The notes under the pieces are model-generated. The model did no database searches and was not told the DNA's origin. It saw only the letters and a list, made by a program, of their open reading frames with translations. 64,000 nt of DNA from Candidatus Bodocaedibacter vickermanii (GTDB lineage Bacteria > Pseudomonadota > Alphaproteobacteria > UBA6184), in assembly GCF_014896945.1 (NCBI RefSeq), contig NZ_CP054719.1, positions 295,153 through 359,152 of the forward strand, written 5' to 3'. Made by a program: the position numbers and the translations under genes. The first letter of the stretch is position 1. The number at the start of each line of letters is the position of its first letter. Shown piece after piece: positions 25,381 to 35,283 of this stretch.

Positions 25381-26397
25381 TTAAAACAAATTTTTAATCC
25401 AATTCTTAAAATCAGTAAACCAACCTTCTGGCCAGTGCTTATCTACTTGTTTTAACGTCTCTGGATCAAACGTTAATCCTAACATTTTTGCTTTTTGATC
25501 ATTCAATACACGATTGGGTTCGCTAACCGTTACCATGGGAATATTTGCCACAGATTCTCCCTTTAACAAGCGAATCACCATTAATGCGGTAACACGCCCA
25601 ACTTCATGTTGATTAACACCATATGCAGCCAATGCACCATATTTGATTAAGGCAGTATCACTTGTAAATACGGGGATCTTCCGCTTATCCCCTTCACGAA
25701 TTAAATCGCCAAATTCTGATGCCACCGTATTATCATTGCTTGAGAAAAATGCGTCCACTTTACTCATTTTCTCAGCAACGGCTTCAAGATCTTTAGGAGT
25801 GTTAACAACACCATGAACTACTTCCAAACCTAACTTAGCCGCAGCAGATTGAACATCATGCAATACATGTACAGAATTCGACTCTGCTGGGTTATAGAAG
25901 AAACCAATCGTTTTCATCTTTGGGTACAGGGTATGAAAAAACTTTAATTGAGGATAAGCCGGCACAGCGTTGGATACGCCTGTAACACGACCTTCTGGTT
26001 TTTCAGCGTGCTTAATTAAACCTGCGCCCACTGGATCTGTTACCGAACTAAACACCAAATATGACTCTGGCGACATATTCTTCTTTACGCTTTGAGCAAT
26101 ACTAGTCCCAATAGCTACATGAATTTTATTCAATTTTTTAGCTTTTGAATCTTCAATTTTTTGAACGCTAATTAGGTTGCCGCCATCACTTTCAATGTCG
26201 ATATCCACTGTTTTACCTGGAACTAGTCCTTGCGCCTTTAATTCCCGAATCATCCCAACGCGCGTTTCATCAATCGCAGGATGAGTCGGCACATTAACCA
26301 CGTACCAAACTGGACCGTATACAAAGGCGCACAACGTACCTAATAAACCTAAAGTACAGACGCTCGTTGACAAAGCAATTTTTCTTATTCGTTTCAT
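25381..26397 (-). CDS. ABC transporter substrate-binding protein (DUF534/TrpX-like)
   Basis: The 338-aa product has an N-terminal membrane anchor or signal (about 8-28). It then has the two-lobe periplasmic-binding pattern of the DUF534 group: VGMIRELKAQGLV, VAIGTSIAQS, VFSSVTDPVGAGLI, RVTGVSNAVPAYPQL, IGFFYNPAESNS and PVFTSDTALIKYGALAAYGVN. Such proteins usually work with a permease and an ATPase for aromatic amino acids or related ligands. Neither is adjacent, so partner genes must lie elsewhere or the protein acts alone. It lies 22 bp downstream of lysS. Confidence 0.85.
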   Translation of the reverse strand: MKRIRKIALSTSVCTLGLLGTLCAFVYGPVWYVVNVPTHPAIDETRVGMIRELKAQGLVPGKTVDIDIESDGGNLISVQKIEDSKAKKLNKIHVAIGTSIAQSVKKNMSPESYLVFSSVTDPVGAGLIKHAEKPEGRVTGVSNAVPAYPQLKFFHTLYPKMKTIGFFYNPAESNSVHVLHDVQSAAAKLGLEVVHGVVNTPKDLEAVAEKMSKVDAFFSSNDNTVASEFGDLIREGDKRKIPVFTSDTALIKYGALAAYGVNQHEVGRVTALMVIRLLKGESVANIPMVTVSEPNRVLNDQKAKMLGLTFDPETLKQVDKHWPEGWFTDFKNWIKNLF

Positions 26398-26419
26398 TTT
26401 TTTAGTTGCTCCTTATTGA

Positions 26420-27976
26420 CTATCGTGACACTGCATCACGAATTAATTTCACGGATTCTTTCAACCCATACAGGGCAAAAAAGGATCCCATTCTTGGGCC
26501 TTGCTCTTGCCCCAGTAACACTTCATATAATACTTTAAACCAAGCCTTCAGATCTTCAAAGGGGTATTTTTTACCAATCTCATACACCTGAAACTGAATA
26601 TCTTCAGCCGTTGCATCAGCAAGCATAGTTTCCAAGGTGTTTGCTAATTCATTCAATACATCAACCTCAAAATCCGCAGCATTACGATATTGTTTAGCTG
26701 GCACAATAAAGTCTTTATAATATTGAATCGCATAGGCCATTAAACGATCTGTAAACGGTGCTTTTTCAGGCGTTAACTCCTTATTATAGCGCGTTAAAAA
26801 CTGCCATAAAACAGCCTTGTCTTCCGTATTACATACACCCGCTAAGTTTAACAACATGTTAAAACTTGGACCATTTTCTGGTTTTGGTGGATTACCGGCA
26901 TAAATATGCCACACAGGATTGTCTACACGCTCTTCTGGTGATTGCGTTTGGTACTTCTCAATCCACGTTAAATAATCATCTACCTGACGGGGTATTACGT
27001 CAAAGTGTAACTTTTTCGCGCTCTTTGGCGATTGGAACATGTACAACGCCAAGCTTTCATGGGGAGCATAGGTTAACCAATCTTCCATGGTTAATCCATT
27101 GCCTTTTGACTTTGAAATCTTTTGACCTTCACCGTCCAAAAACAATTCATAGTTAAATCCTTCAGGCGCTTGACCGCCTAACACGCGTACAATCTTAGAG
27201 GCTAATTTTACAGAATCAATCAAGTCCTTACCGGCCATTTCATAATCAACGCCAAGGGCAGCCCAGCGCATTGCCCAGTCAACTTTCCACTGCAGCTTAC
27301 ACGCTCCACCGAATATAGACACTTCGATCTTTTCATTCGTCTCAGGATCTAAATAAACGATTGTCCCTTTGGATGAGTTACGTTCAATCATGGGAACTTG
27401 CAACACAACACCTGTACGTGTACACACAGGCAAAAACGGGCTGTATGTTGCTTGACGCTCTGCCCCTAAGGATGGCAGCATAATGTCCATGATTGCATCA
27501 TAATTATTCAATACGGCTTGTAACTTTTCATCAAACAATCCGTTCGTATAATAATGTGTTGAACTTTGAAATTCGTATTGAAACCCAAAGGAATCCAAAA
27601 ACGATTGCAACATCGCATTGTTATGTTCACCAAAACTGTTAAATTTTTCAAAGGGGTCTGGTACCTTTGTCAGCGGTTTTCCTAAGTGTTTGGCAACTAA
27701 CTCTTTATTAGGAATATTATCTGGAACTTTACGTAATCCATCCATATCATCCGAAAATGAGAATAATTTTGTTGGAATATCTGACAGTTGTTCAAACGCA
27801 TGGCGTACCATGGTTGTCCGCGCAACCTCACCAAATGTTCCAATATGCGGTAATCCTGAAGGTCCATATCCTGTTTCAAACAAGACATATCCTTTTTTAG
27901 GTGGTGCCTGACGATAGCGTTCGACTAACTTTTGCGCCTCGATAAACGGCCATGACCGACCTATAATTTGACTCAT
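26420..27976 (-). CDS. lysS: Lysyl-tRNA synthetase, class I
   Basis: The enzyme attaches lysine to tRNA-Lys. The 518-aa protein is the class I (archaeal-type) form found in many alphaproteobacteria rather than the class II LysRS. The HIGH-type motif is HIGTFGE (about 41-47) and the KMSKS-type motif is KISKSKGNG (about 288-296). YETGYGPSGLPH lies just upstream of HIGT. It is followed closely by the substrate-binding protein gene, and a terminator lies behind that. Confidence 0.95.
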   Translation of the reverse strand: MSQIIGRSWPFIEAQKLVERYRQAPPKKGYVLFETGYGPSGLPHIGTFGEVARTTMVRHAFEQLSDIPTKLFSFSDDMDGLRKVPDNIPNKELVAKHLGKPLTKVPDPFEKFNSFGEHNNAMLQSFLDSFGFQYEFQSSTHYYTNGLFDEKLQAVLNNYDAIMDIMLPSLGAERQATYSPFLPVCTRTGVVLQVPMIERNSSKGTIVYLDPETNEKIEVSIFGGACKLQWKVDWAMRWAALGVDYEMAGKDLIDSVKLASKIVRVLGGQAPEGFNYELFLDGEGQKISKSKGNGLTMEDWLTYAPHESLALYMFQSPKSAKKLHFDVIPRQVDDYLTWIEKYQTQSPEERVDNPVWHIYAGNPPKPENGPSFNMLLNLAGVCNTEDKAVLWQFLTRYNKELTPEKAPFTDRLMAYAIQYYKDFIVPAKQYRNAADFEVDVLNELANTLETMLADATAEDIQFQVYEIGKKYPFEDLKAWFKVLYEVLLGQEQGPRMGSFFALYGLKESVKLIRDAVSR

Positions 27977-28065
27977 TATATTTCCTTTCCAAATCTCATT
28001 AAGTTATTGCCAACTGCATTAAGGTATGTTTATAAACAAATTGCAATATTTTTTTGATAATAACG

Positions 28066-28920
28066 ATGAATTACGAATCTTTTTTAGTTTGGAAACGAAT
28101 AATACTCTTAAGTTTGCTTGTTATTGTTGGAATTACCACACTCATTCTGTATGCATGTAAATATGAATTCTTTAAAAGATTAAAAGGATTACTCTATAAA
28201 TCTCCCTCTTCTGAAAAAGCTGCAGAGCCAGTTGATACAACTATTCTAAAAGATAGCCTTTATCACTACCAAGAGTTTAAACGAGATAAAAGCTTAGTTA
28301 ATTGGATTCACAGCTACTTCACACTCTATAAAGAAAATGAATGTGTAGAACTGAATGAACTTAAACAACACCTTGAAGATGCAAAATATCGCGCTAATCG
28401 TCTATATCGACCCGACATAGCAACCGTAATTTTTAACTTTGAAAATGATCTTATCGAATTAGAATACGATTCTAATGGAATCTTACCTAAGGATCGTCTA
28501 AACACACTTATTGCTGATTTAGAATTTAACCTAAACATTCAACTGTATAAACCTGATCAATTTTTGAATCGGATAAAACAAACATTCCCAAATTTTTTAG
28601 ACGTTGCAAAATCAAGCCCACTATATCAACCATCACGTCACGAAACGTTAGCTTTTGCTGTCTTTATTGTTGAAAGTTTTCATCAACGCAAACGTGTTCA
28701 ACTGCAACGCGCATTTGAATTGATTGAATCAATTTTAACAGAACAGCAAACGCTTGCAAAACGGGCTTTGATTATAGATTTTTTAATTGAGCTTATACGA
28801 CTAGCCGACGCAGGAGTCTTTCACTATCTCCCCAGCTATATCCAACCTCAAACAAAAATTATTTTCGATAACTTACGAGAAGATTGGTATTATAAATATG
28901 ATGAAGAAAATTACGATTAA
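28066..28920 (+). CDS. Membrane-anchored protein of unknown function
   Basis: The 284-aa product has one membrane helix near the start (IILLSLLVIVGITTLILYACK), a Ser/Ala linker and a helical domain with LIELEYDSNGILPKDRL and DRLNTLIADLEFNLNIQLYK, and near the end AKRALIIDFLIELIRLADAG. The ATG at 28066 is used. The gene is convergent with the Nudix gene and shares four bases of overlapping stop codons. No family recognised. Confidence 0.6.
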   Translation: MNYESFLVWKRIILLSLLVIVGITTLILYACKYEFFKRLKGLLYKSPSSEKAAEPVDTTILKDSLYHYQEFKRDKSLVNWIHSYFTLYKENECVELNELKQHLEDAKYRANRLYRPDIATVIFNFENDLIELEYDSNGILPKDRLNTLIADLEFNLNIQLYKPDQFLNRIKQTFPNFLDVAKSSPLYQPSRHETLAFAVFIVESFHQRKRVQLQRAFELIESILTEQQTLAKRALIIDFLIELIRLADAGVFHYLPSYIQPQTKIIFDNLREDWYYKYDEENYD

Positions 28921-29363
28921 TCTACATACTCCACATAATCTCTACCATCTCGATACGCTTCCAAGGCCACTCGGGTGAACGTTAACGTATTTTCTGGCAA
29001 CTCATTTAACGACACCCATTTAATATGACCATGTTTATGGGGTTCTGCATTAATGACCTCACCTTCATATCGACTTGCCTTAAAGAAAAAACCAACATCT
29101 TCAATGTTGTCCCCAGCTTCATTGTTATACTTAGCCCATAACGTAACTGCCAACGACACATCGTCAGGATGCAAGGTAATGCCAATTTCTTCTTTAGCTT
29201 CGCGAATAATATTGTGCTTTAACGACTCGCCTTTTTCGACCTTACCAGCCGGCAATGCATAGGCGTGTTGATATACTTTTGTATGTTCACGGTAAATCAT
29301 TACGATTTTACCCTCACGTTCTAAAATCAAATTCACTATTAATGGATACATGTCTAATGTCAT
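28917..29363 (-). CDS. Nudix hydrolase
   Basis: The 148-aa product contains a full Nudix box, GKVEKGESLKHNIIREAKEE followed by IG (about residues 40-61, pattern Gx5Ex7REUxEExGU). Together with the ALPAG strand this predicts hydrolysis of a nucleoside diphosphate linked to another group. FFFKASRYEGE and NAEPHKHGHIKWVSL follow. It overlaps the convergent membrane-protein gene by four bases. Substrate not predictable. Confidence 0.9.
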   Translation of the reverse strand: MTLDMYPLIVNLILEREGKIVMIYREHTKVYQHAYALPAGKVEKGESLKHNIIREAKEEIGITLHPDDVSLAVTLWAKYNNEAGDNIEDVGFFFKASRYEGEVINAEPHKHGHIKWVSLNELPENTLTFTRVALEAYRDGRDYVEYVD

Positions 29364-29473
29364 TGATAGTCTCTCTTGCTGTATTAATGTGTTTCAGATA
29401 TAACATTAGTTATTTTAAACTCACAACTAAAATGAGCACTAAAATATTAGAGCAATATCCTTGGAGACGTTTC

Positions 29474-30310
29474 ATGAAAATTACGCTATTTTTTACGTTT
29501 TTAATCATTAATATAGCAAACGCGACACTACCAACAGAGAGTGGTAATGCTGTGGAGCCCCAGCAAGCTTGCACTTATTTTGAATGGAACCCGTACAATC
29601 TGAAAGCACCGCGGACAGTCCACCCAGCTCCATCCCTTATTTTTCCTCCAATAGCAAAAGTTCCCTTACTTGATCATTCCTTGTCGGCACCTGCGCCTAT
29701 AGGAATGAGAGATCATCTTACCGAACACCCACCATTATCCGAGAATCGGTCAGAAACTCTTTTGATAGACACTCAAAGGTTATGCGACACACGCAACTTA
29801 ACTTTATCACACGATCAACACTCTTACATTGATCAATTGCTAAAAAACTATATAAAATTCTCTGCGTCAAGCCCTCCATTGCCTCCCAAAAGGATTGCTA
29901 AAATTTTTCAACACTTACAAGATTTTTTGAATAGCGAATATGTTCGACTTGGCGCGCGCTCTACAGATCAACAACATTCAGCTTTAATGCAACAATATCA
30001 GCAACTCCTAAGATTCCATAAAACGGTTATAAAACTGGCATTATTTTCACCTGATCAAATAAAAAAGCTCCATTGTTTTCACGTATCAACGCTGATTGGA
30101 ATCTCTAACGTATGCGGCATTAAAAAAGATAACTCAGCCCAATTAAGATACTTAGGCCAGGCGCTATCGCTTACGAAAAGTATTGGTACTGATGTTCAAA
30201 CTCCTTACAGAACTAAACAAAACTTTTACGTACAAAAGGTGACTGATTTTTGCAGAGAAAAATTATTCCATACGCAGAACTTTCTCCTTCAGAAAAGACC
30301 TTCGCAATAA
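29474..30310 (+). CDS. Secreted protein of unknown function, Pro-rich N-terminus
   Basis: The ATG at 29474 with GGAG 7 bases upstream opens a signal peptide (MKITLFFTFLIINIANA) and a 278-aa protein. A proline-rich region (about 35-90, PRTVHPAPSLIFPPIAKVP) is followed by a helical domain with SYIDQLLKNYIKF and YQQLLRFHKTVIKLALFSP. Six or so Cys residues are spread through it. The frame is open back to 29255 but without family features. First member of the 29-33.5 kb group of secreted proteins. Confidence 0.6.
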   Translation: MKITLFFTFLIINIANATLPTESGNAVEPQQACTYFEWNPYNLKAPRTVHPAPSLIFPPIAKVPLLDHSLSAPAPIGMRDHLTEHPPLSENRSETLLIDTQRLCDTRNLTLSHDQHSYIDQLLKNYIKFSASSPPLPPKRIAKIFQHLQDFLNSEYVRLGARSTDQQHSALMQQYQQLLRFHKTVIKLALFSPDQIKKLHCFHVSTLIGISNVCGIKKDNSAQLRYLGQALSLTKSIGTDVQTPYRTKQNFYVQKVTDFCREKLFHTQNFLLQKRPSQ

Positions 30311-30334
30311 TATTGTAAACCCAAGACGCGAAGC

Positions 30335-31375
30335 TTACTTTTCTCCGCATAGACTCAGTACCCCTACAGTTAGAGCTGCTTGCACGCCGGCATGGGCAGC
30401 TCCAAATTTTGCTGAACGCGTAAATACCTGCGCGCCTTGTTTTAGATAAGTGTTCCAGGCAGACGCCAAAAAAGGTAAATCACAGGGATTTATTAGTTTT
30501 TGACGGTTAATCATTACGACATATAACGGTGCTACTACACCGCCAACTACCATTTGTGTTCCTGTTGTAAAGGTCCCCTGTAATAACGGACAATCCTTCC
30601 AATGCTCTTTCGCATAGTCTTGTGCCTTTAAAAAGGTATACCAGCTTACAAAGGTAATACCGCCTCTTAACGTACCCCCCGCATAAAGTGTTTTGCTAAC
30701 ATGCTGTGCGTTATCTAAAATGCTCTGACGTGAGTGCAACATTAATGCATTTCTAACCCGAAACAGTGGCATTACAGCCATTTCAAATGCAGCTAAATTA
30801 GTCGCAACTGATACGCTATTATCATGTTCTATAAATCCTAATTGAGCAGCAAAATAAGAACCGCCTCGTCGTTTGATTTCAGCTTTAATAAACTCCTTTG
30901 AAGGATTATCACCTAAATGTAGATTTCTGTAATGTGTAGCTGTATCGCCCAAGTCATTATCACTAATGGTCTGATATACGAATCTGGGGGTCTCAAGTTT
31001 TGCACCGAACCAAAAATCCCATACACCATTCTCATCATGCCGATAATACTCCAGCTCACAGAACGGAACAGAAATACGCCATGGATCATTCATAAGTTGG
31101 ACTCTAAGATACCACAAACCCGATCGTAAAATTTCAATTGAGGCACCACTGTAAAACCCAAGAATTCCTTTTTGTGTTAGAATATGTGCTATGGATTGAC
31201 GCACAGTTAACCCGTCTGGAACTGTATTCAACGCAACATTGTTAAAGGGAACTTCAACTGCAAAACGCATGGCGGCACGCAATGTCGCCGTATGTGATAA
31301 GATGGGGGCTTCGTCTTGTCCGAAACAGATAGAAAGCATTGTAGACATGCATAGCAGGTAACGATTGAATTTCAT
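30335..31375 (-). CDS. Exported protein resembling mitochondrial carriers (SLC25-like), divergent
   Basis: The 346-aa product starts with a signal-like segment (MKFNRYLLCMSTMLSICFGQ). Three segments follow the mitochondrial-carrier pattern of a helix with a Pro kink and then a Gly-x-x-x-x-Tyr-x-Gly turn. They are VPFNNVAL (Pro43) with KGILGFYSG (69-77), MPLFRVRNAL (Pro203) with LYAGGTLRGG (230-239), and APLYVVMINRQ (Pro283) with KQGAQVFTR (312-320). An insertion of about 80 residues separates the first two. The acidic residue of PxDxxK is missing in all three. The assignment is by eye; secretion as an effector is speculation. Confidence 0.45.
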   Translation of the reverse strand: MKFNRYLLCMSTMLSICFGQDEAPILSHTATLRAAMRFAVEVPFNNVALNTVPDGLTVRQSIAHILTQKGILGFYSGASIEILRSGLWYLRVQLMNDPWRISVPFCELEYYRHDENGVWDFWFGAKLETPRFVYQTISDNDLGDTATHYRNLHLGDNPSKEFIKAEIKRRGGSYFAAQLGFIEHDNSVSVATNLAAFEMAVMPLFRVRNALMLHSRQSILDNAQHVSKTLYAGGTLRGGITFVSWYTFLKAQDYAKEHWKDCPLLQGTFTTGTQMVVGGVVAPLYVVMINRQKLINPCDLPFLASAWNTYLKQGAQVFTRSAKFGAAHAGVQAALTVGVLSLCGEK

Positions 31376-31447
31376 TATTATTTTTCCCTAAGTGTTGCAA
31401 AAATTATAGGGTTTTAGGCGTTAATAAGAAATAAAAAAATATCTCCT

Positions 31448-32125
31448 CTAACCAACTATGTCATAAATAGCATTGGTATGGTCTTTGTATCTCACATTAT
31501 CTCTAAATATAGGCAAGGCATAGTCAGCCTCTTCTTCCTCTAGCGTAGAATCTAGCGCCCTAGCTTGCATTACATCGGCATCACAGTGGCGAATCGCTGT
31601 TAATAGTCTTACAAACCTTACACCTGCTTCTTCAACATTCGATGAGTCCGATCCTGCGGTTCCAGCATGTTTTGTAAGCTCCGATCTTGCCTCCTTTAAT
31701 TTCTTCTCTGCTTTGCCAAGATTATCCCCTTGACGTACTCGTTTAGCAGGAACATCTTCTAAACTTTGAGTTTCTGGATACATCAACATGACTCCACCAC
31801 TAAAAAAGGTTTTAGAGATTTCATCTAAAATTGAAATAAATGTTCCATCTCTCATTCGAACATTTAATCCAAACATAGCAATATTTGTTTGAATTTCAGC
31901 ACGTGTAGACTCACCTAATTCCCTCTGAACCATTGACAGATGATATTCTTTTAGAACCGGCTCTAATTCTTTGACCCACGCTGTACCTAAGGGGGCTCCT
32001 GGTTTTCCCATAGGCTCACAGGGCATTTCTGCCGCCGCCGCAGCTGCTGCTCCAAAACAGCTGACCTGACAGATAATTAATACACTATATAAACAGCTTA
32101 ATAGCCTACGAATCTTTGCGCTCAT
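31448..32125 (-). CDS. Exported protein of unknown function
   Basis: The 225-aa product has a signal peptide ending in a run of eight alanines (FGAAAAAAAAE-like, GCC/GCA repeats on DNA). The mature part is helical with acidic and basic stretches (GKAEKKLKEARSELTKH, LDSTLEEEEADYALP) and a hydrophobic centre (ISILDEISKTFFSGGVMLMY). AGGAGG precedes the ATG at 32125 by 8 bases. No family recognised; it sits between the carrier-like protein and two LRR proteins, all on the same strand. Confidence 0.6.
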   Translation of the reverse strand: MSAKIRRLLSCLYSVLIICQVSCFGAAAAAAAEMPCEPMGKPGAPLGTAWVKELEPVLKEYHLSMVQRELGESTRAEIQTNIAMFGLNVRMRDGTFISILDEISKTFFSGGVMLMYPETQSLEDVPAKRVRQGDNLGKAEKKLKEARSELTKHAGTAGSDSSNVEEAGVRFVRLLTAIRHCDADVMQARALDSTLEEEEADYALPIFRDNVRYKDHTNAIYDIVG

Positions 32126-32171
32126 CAACTCATCCTCCTCCTATAATACAAGCAAATCTTTATAAAAAAGC

Positions 32172-32771
32172 TTAACGAGAGAAATAATATCGTCGATGCG
32201 CGTCAACAAAAGGCTTAGCTAAGCAGAATCTTTCAACATGATAGTCTTTTTGTAATAACACAACTTTAGCAGCCCATCGATCTCTCAATGCTTGATAAGA
32301 TGCGTCATCATCTGTAGGACAAGCCCTGTAGGCTTCTCTATCTATTTCTTTCCACAGTGCAGTAAAATCATCAACCATTAGATTATTTATGGATAAATCT
32401 AACCATTGAAGATTTTCTGAAGCCAATAACGGAATAAGTGCCTTTACACCGGCAAAGGTTAAGCGATTATTAGAAAGATTAAGCATGGACATTCTCGCCA
32501 GAATACCGTGGGATTCTATCATATCCAACACCTTATGAATATCTTCATCTCTAAGCACATTATCAGACAGATTAATGGAAACTATTGATGAACTAGCCGC
32601 TGTGAATGTTGAAAGAGCTGGGTTAATCTTTTCTTCCAGATTCCAAAGCCCTATTCGTTGGGCATGCAAATCGACATCCACAGGCTGTTCAAGACATGCA
32701 GCTGCGCCATCAACCATTCCTAAAGTACTTATTAAAGCAGCAAACGTTAAAATCTTTGATACATCTCTCAT
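32172..32771 (-). CDS. Secreted leucine-rich repeat protein, paralogue 1
   Basis: The 199-aa product has a signal peptide (MRDVSKILTFAALISTLGMVDGA) and at least three repeats of the ribonuclease-inhibitor LRR type: IVSINLSDNVLRDEDIHKVL, MSMLNLSNNRLTFAGVKALI and LQWLDLSINNLMVDDF. It ends with KPFVDAHRRYYFSR, nearly identical to the end of the gene at 32867. LRR proteins of this kind are common host-interaction proteins in intracellular bacteria, but the role here is inferred. About 60 percent of residues match the neighbour by eye. Confidence 0.75.
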   Translation of the reverse strand: MRDVSKILTFAALISTLGMVDGAAACLEQPVDVDLHAQRIGLWNLEEKINPALSTFTAASSSIVSINLSDNVLRDEDIHKVLDMIESHGILARMSMLNLSNNRLTFAGVKALIPLLASENLQWLDLSINNLMVDDFTALWKEIDREAYRACPTDDDASYQALRDRWAAKVVLLQKDYHVERFCLAKPFVDAHRRYYFSR

Positions 32772-32866
32772 GACACTCTCCTATATGTAAAAACAATACT
32801 CCATGTTTTATTTATAGTCTAAATACAGACAAAGTCAACTGTTATGGGCTAATGTAAATTTCCACT

Positions 32867-33460
32867 TCATTCTCCTTCCAATAAATAAGTACTAGAGAAA
32901 TAATATCGTCGATGCGCGTCAACAAAAGGTTGGGCTAACAAAGCTCTTTTTGGATCATAGTCTCGCGATAACAGTACAACCTTAGCAGCCCACTGGTCTC
33001 TTAATACTTCACAAGACGCTGCTTTACTTATTTCTTCCCACAATTGGCGAAAGTCATCAATCATCATATTGTTTGCAGATACATCCAACCATTGAAATTT
33101 ATCTGATGCTAACAATGGAATAAGAAGATTTATACCTTCCCATGTTAAACGATTATTAGAAAGGTTAAGCCCTAAAATCTTAGCCATAAGATTGTGCGAC
33201 TGAAGTATCTCTATTAACGTTAAGATATCTTCATCTCTGATCACATTACTCGACAGATCAATTGAAACACACGATGAGCTAGCCGATGCAAGTATGGAAA
33301 GCGCTGAACCCACCTTTTCTTCCAGGTTCCACACCCCAATCCATTGTTTATGTAAATCAACAACCGCTACAGGTTGGTGAAGGCATGTCGTTGCCCCCTC
33401 AACCATTCCCACTGCACTGACCAAAGCAATAAGTGATAAAATCCTTGATGCGTGTCTCAT
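32867..33460 (-). CDS. Secreted leucine-rich repeat protein, paralogue 2
   Basis: This 197-aa protein is a tandem paralogue of the gene just downstream. It has a signal peptide (MRHASRILSLIALVSAVGMVEGA), LRR units with SIDLSSNVIRDEDILTLIE, LGLNLSNNRLTWEGINLLI and FQWLDVSANNMMIDDF, and QPFVDAHRRYYFS near the end. A ten-residue tail (STYLLEGE) is not in the paralogue, and an Asp/Thr-rich insert in paralogue 1 is absent here. The gap between the two genes is 95 bp. Confidence 0.75.
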   Translation of the reverse strand: MRHASRILSLIALVSAVGMVEGATTCLHQPVAVVDLHKQWIGVWNLEEKVGSALSILASASSSCVSIDLSSNVIRDEDILTLIEILQSHNLMAKILGLNLSNNRLTWEGINLLIPLLASDKFQWLDVSANNMMIDDFRQLWEEISKAASCEVLRDQWAAKVVLLSRDYDPKRALLAQPFVDAHRRYYFSSTYLLEGE

Positions 33461-33589
33461 AACTGACTCCTAATATTGATGTGCTGGCTAATAATTTATC
33501 ACCCCATCTATAACTTTCTAATTGCGAATTGTGCGCATCTGCTTTACAAATGAGAAACAATTTTTATTATTCTAAAGGAACTAAAATTA

Positions 33590-35272
33590 ATGGCAAGTTA
33601 TCAATACGTATATGTAATGAAGGAACTATCTAAAGCCTACCCAGGTGGCAAGAAAGTCCTCAACAATATTTGGCTATCATTTCTACCGGGTGTGAAAATC
33701 GGTATTATCGGAACGAACGGTTCAGGTAAAAGTACGCTGATGAAAATCATGGGAGGCATGGACAAAGAATTTAACGGCGAAGCCTGGGCTGCAGAAGGTG
33801 CAACGGTTGGGTATTTGGCGCAAGAACCACAATTGGATGAAACGTTAACGGTTGAACAAAACGTTATGCTGGGTCTGGGTGAAGTTGTTACGTGGGTGGA
33901 TCGTTTCAATGAAATCACAGCAAAGTTTTCTGAACCTATGACCGATGATGAAATGAATGATCTCATCACTGAACAAGGCGACCTGCAGGAAAAGATTGAT
34001 GCTGCAAATGCATGGGATTTATCTCGCACGGTTGAAATTGCGATGGACGCATTGCGATGCCCTCCAGGTGATAGTGCGGTCTCAACCCTATCTGGGGGTG
34101 AACGCCGTCGTGTTGCATTATGTAAATTACTGTTACAAAAACCTGACTTATTGTTACTGGACGAGCCGACAAACCATTTGGACGCTGAATCTGTAGCTTG
34201 GTTAGAACGCCATTTACAAGAATATAAAGGAACCGTTGTGCTGGTCACGCACGATCGTTATTTCTTGGATAACGTTGTCAGCTGGATTTTGGAATTAGAC
34301 CGTGGTGAAGGCATTCCGTTTGAGGGTAACTACTCAGCATGGTTAGAAGCAAAACAAAAACGATTGGGACAAGAACAGAAAGAAGAATCTGACCGCCAGA
34401 AACAATTGGCCGATGAATTGGAATGGATTCGACAATCCCCCAAAGCACGACAATCAAAAAGCAAAGCTCGTATTACGGCTTATGAAAACTTATTGGCTGA
34501 AAGTCAAAATGTAAATTTAAGCATGAACCAAATCACGATTCCGGCAGGCCCTCGTCTAGGTAATGTGGTGATTGAGGCTGATAATGTATCAAAAGGATTT
34601 TCTGATCGTATGCTGTTTGAAAAACTTGCGTTTCGATTACCTCCTGGTGGTATCGTTGGTGTAATTGGTCCAAACGGTGCCGGAAAAACAACAACCTTCC
34701 GAATGATGACAGGACAAGAAACACCAGATACTGGAACGATGCGCATTGGTGATAGCGTACAGTTATCGTATGTGGATCAAAGCCGTGATGCGCTTAACCC
34801 CAACAAAACGGTATGGGAAGAAATCTCCGATGGTCAGGAAGACGTCTATATTGGAAAGAAAGCCATAAAATCACGGGCGTATGCGTCTTGGTTTAACTTT
34901 AAGGGAACAGATCAACAAAAGAAAGTTGGAATGTTATCGGGCGGAGAACGCAATCGTGTGCATCTTGCAAAAGTCTTAAAGACCGGTGGTAACGTATTGT
35001 TATTAGACGAACCGACAAACGACTTAGACGTTGAAACTCTGCGTTCACTGGAAGAAGCATTGCTTAATTTCGCAGGCTGTGCCGTTATCATCAGCCACGA
35101 TCGTTTCTTCTTAGACCGTATTGCGACGCATATTTTAGCCTTTGAAGGTGACAGCCAGGTTGTATGGTTTGAAGGAAACTATGCTGACTATGAAGCTGAC
35201 TTGAAACGCCGCATGGGTGATGCTTATGCTGGACCAAGCCGTATAAAATACAAACCTCTCGTTCGCGCCTAA
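33590..35272 (+). CDS. ettA: Energy-dependent translational throttle protein EttA (ABC-F)
   Basis: EttA binds the ribosomal E site and gates entry into elongation according to the ATP/ADP ratio. The 560-aa product has two ABC domains: Walker [10 protein letters not shown] and GPNGAGKTT, signatures SGGERRR and SGGERNR, Walker [13 protein letters not shown] and [11 protein letters not shown]. The long arm after the first Walker A and the linker [21 protein letters not shown] fit the EttA subfamily well. It is distinct from the Uup-like protein at 10466. Confidence 0.94.
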   Translation: MASYQYVYVMKELSKAYPGGKKVLNNIWLSFLPGVKIGIIGTNGSGKSTLMKIMGGMDKEFNGEAWAAEGATVGYLAQEPQLDETLTVEQNVMLGLGEVVTWVDRFNEITAKFSEPMTDDEMNDLITEQGDLQEKIDAANAWDLSRTVEIAMDALRCPPGDSAVSTLSGGERRRVALCKLLLQKPDLLLLDEPTNHLDAESVAWLERHLQEYKGTVVLVTHDRYFLDNVVSWILELDRGEGIPFEGNYSAWLEAKQKRLGQEQKEESDRQKQLADELEWIRQSPKARQSKSKARITAYENLLAESQNVNLSMNQITIPAGPRLGNVVIEADNVSKGFSDRMLFEKLAFRLPPGGIVGVIGPNGAGKTTTFRMMTGQETPDTGTMRIGDSVQLSYVDQSRDALNPNKTVWEEISDGQEDVYIGKKAIKSRAYASWFNFKGTDQQKKVGMLSGGERNRVHLAKVLKTGGNVLLLDEPTNDLDVETLRSLEEALLNFAGCAVIISHDRFFLDRIATHILAFEGDSQVVWFEGNYADYEADLKRRMGDAYAGPSRIKYKPLVRA

Positions 35273-35283
35273 AGAAGCTTAAC

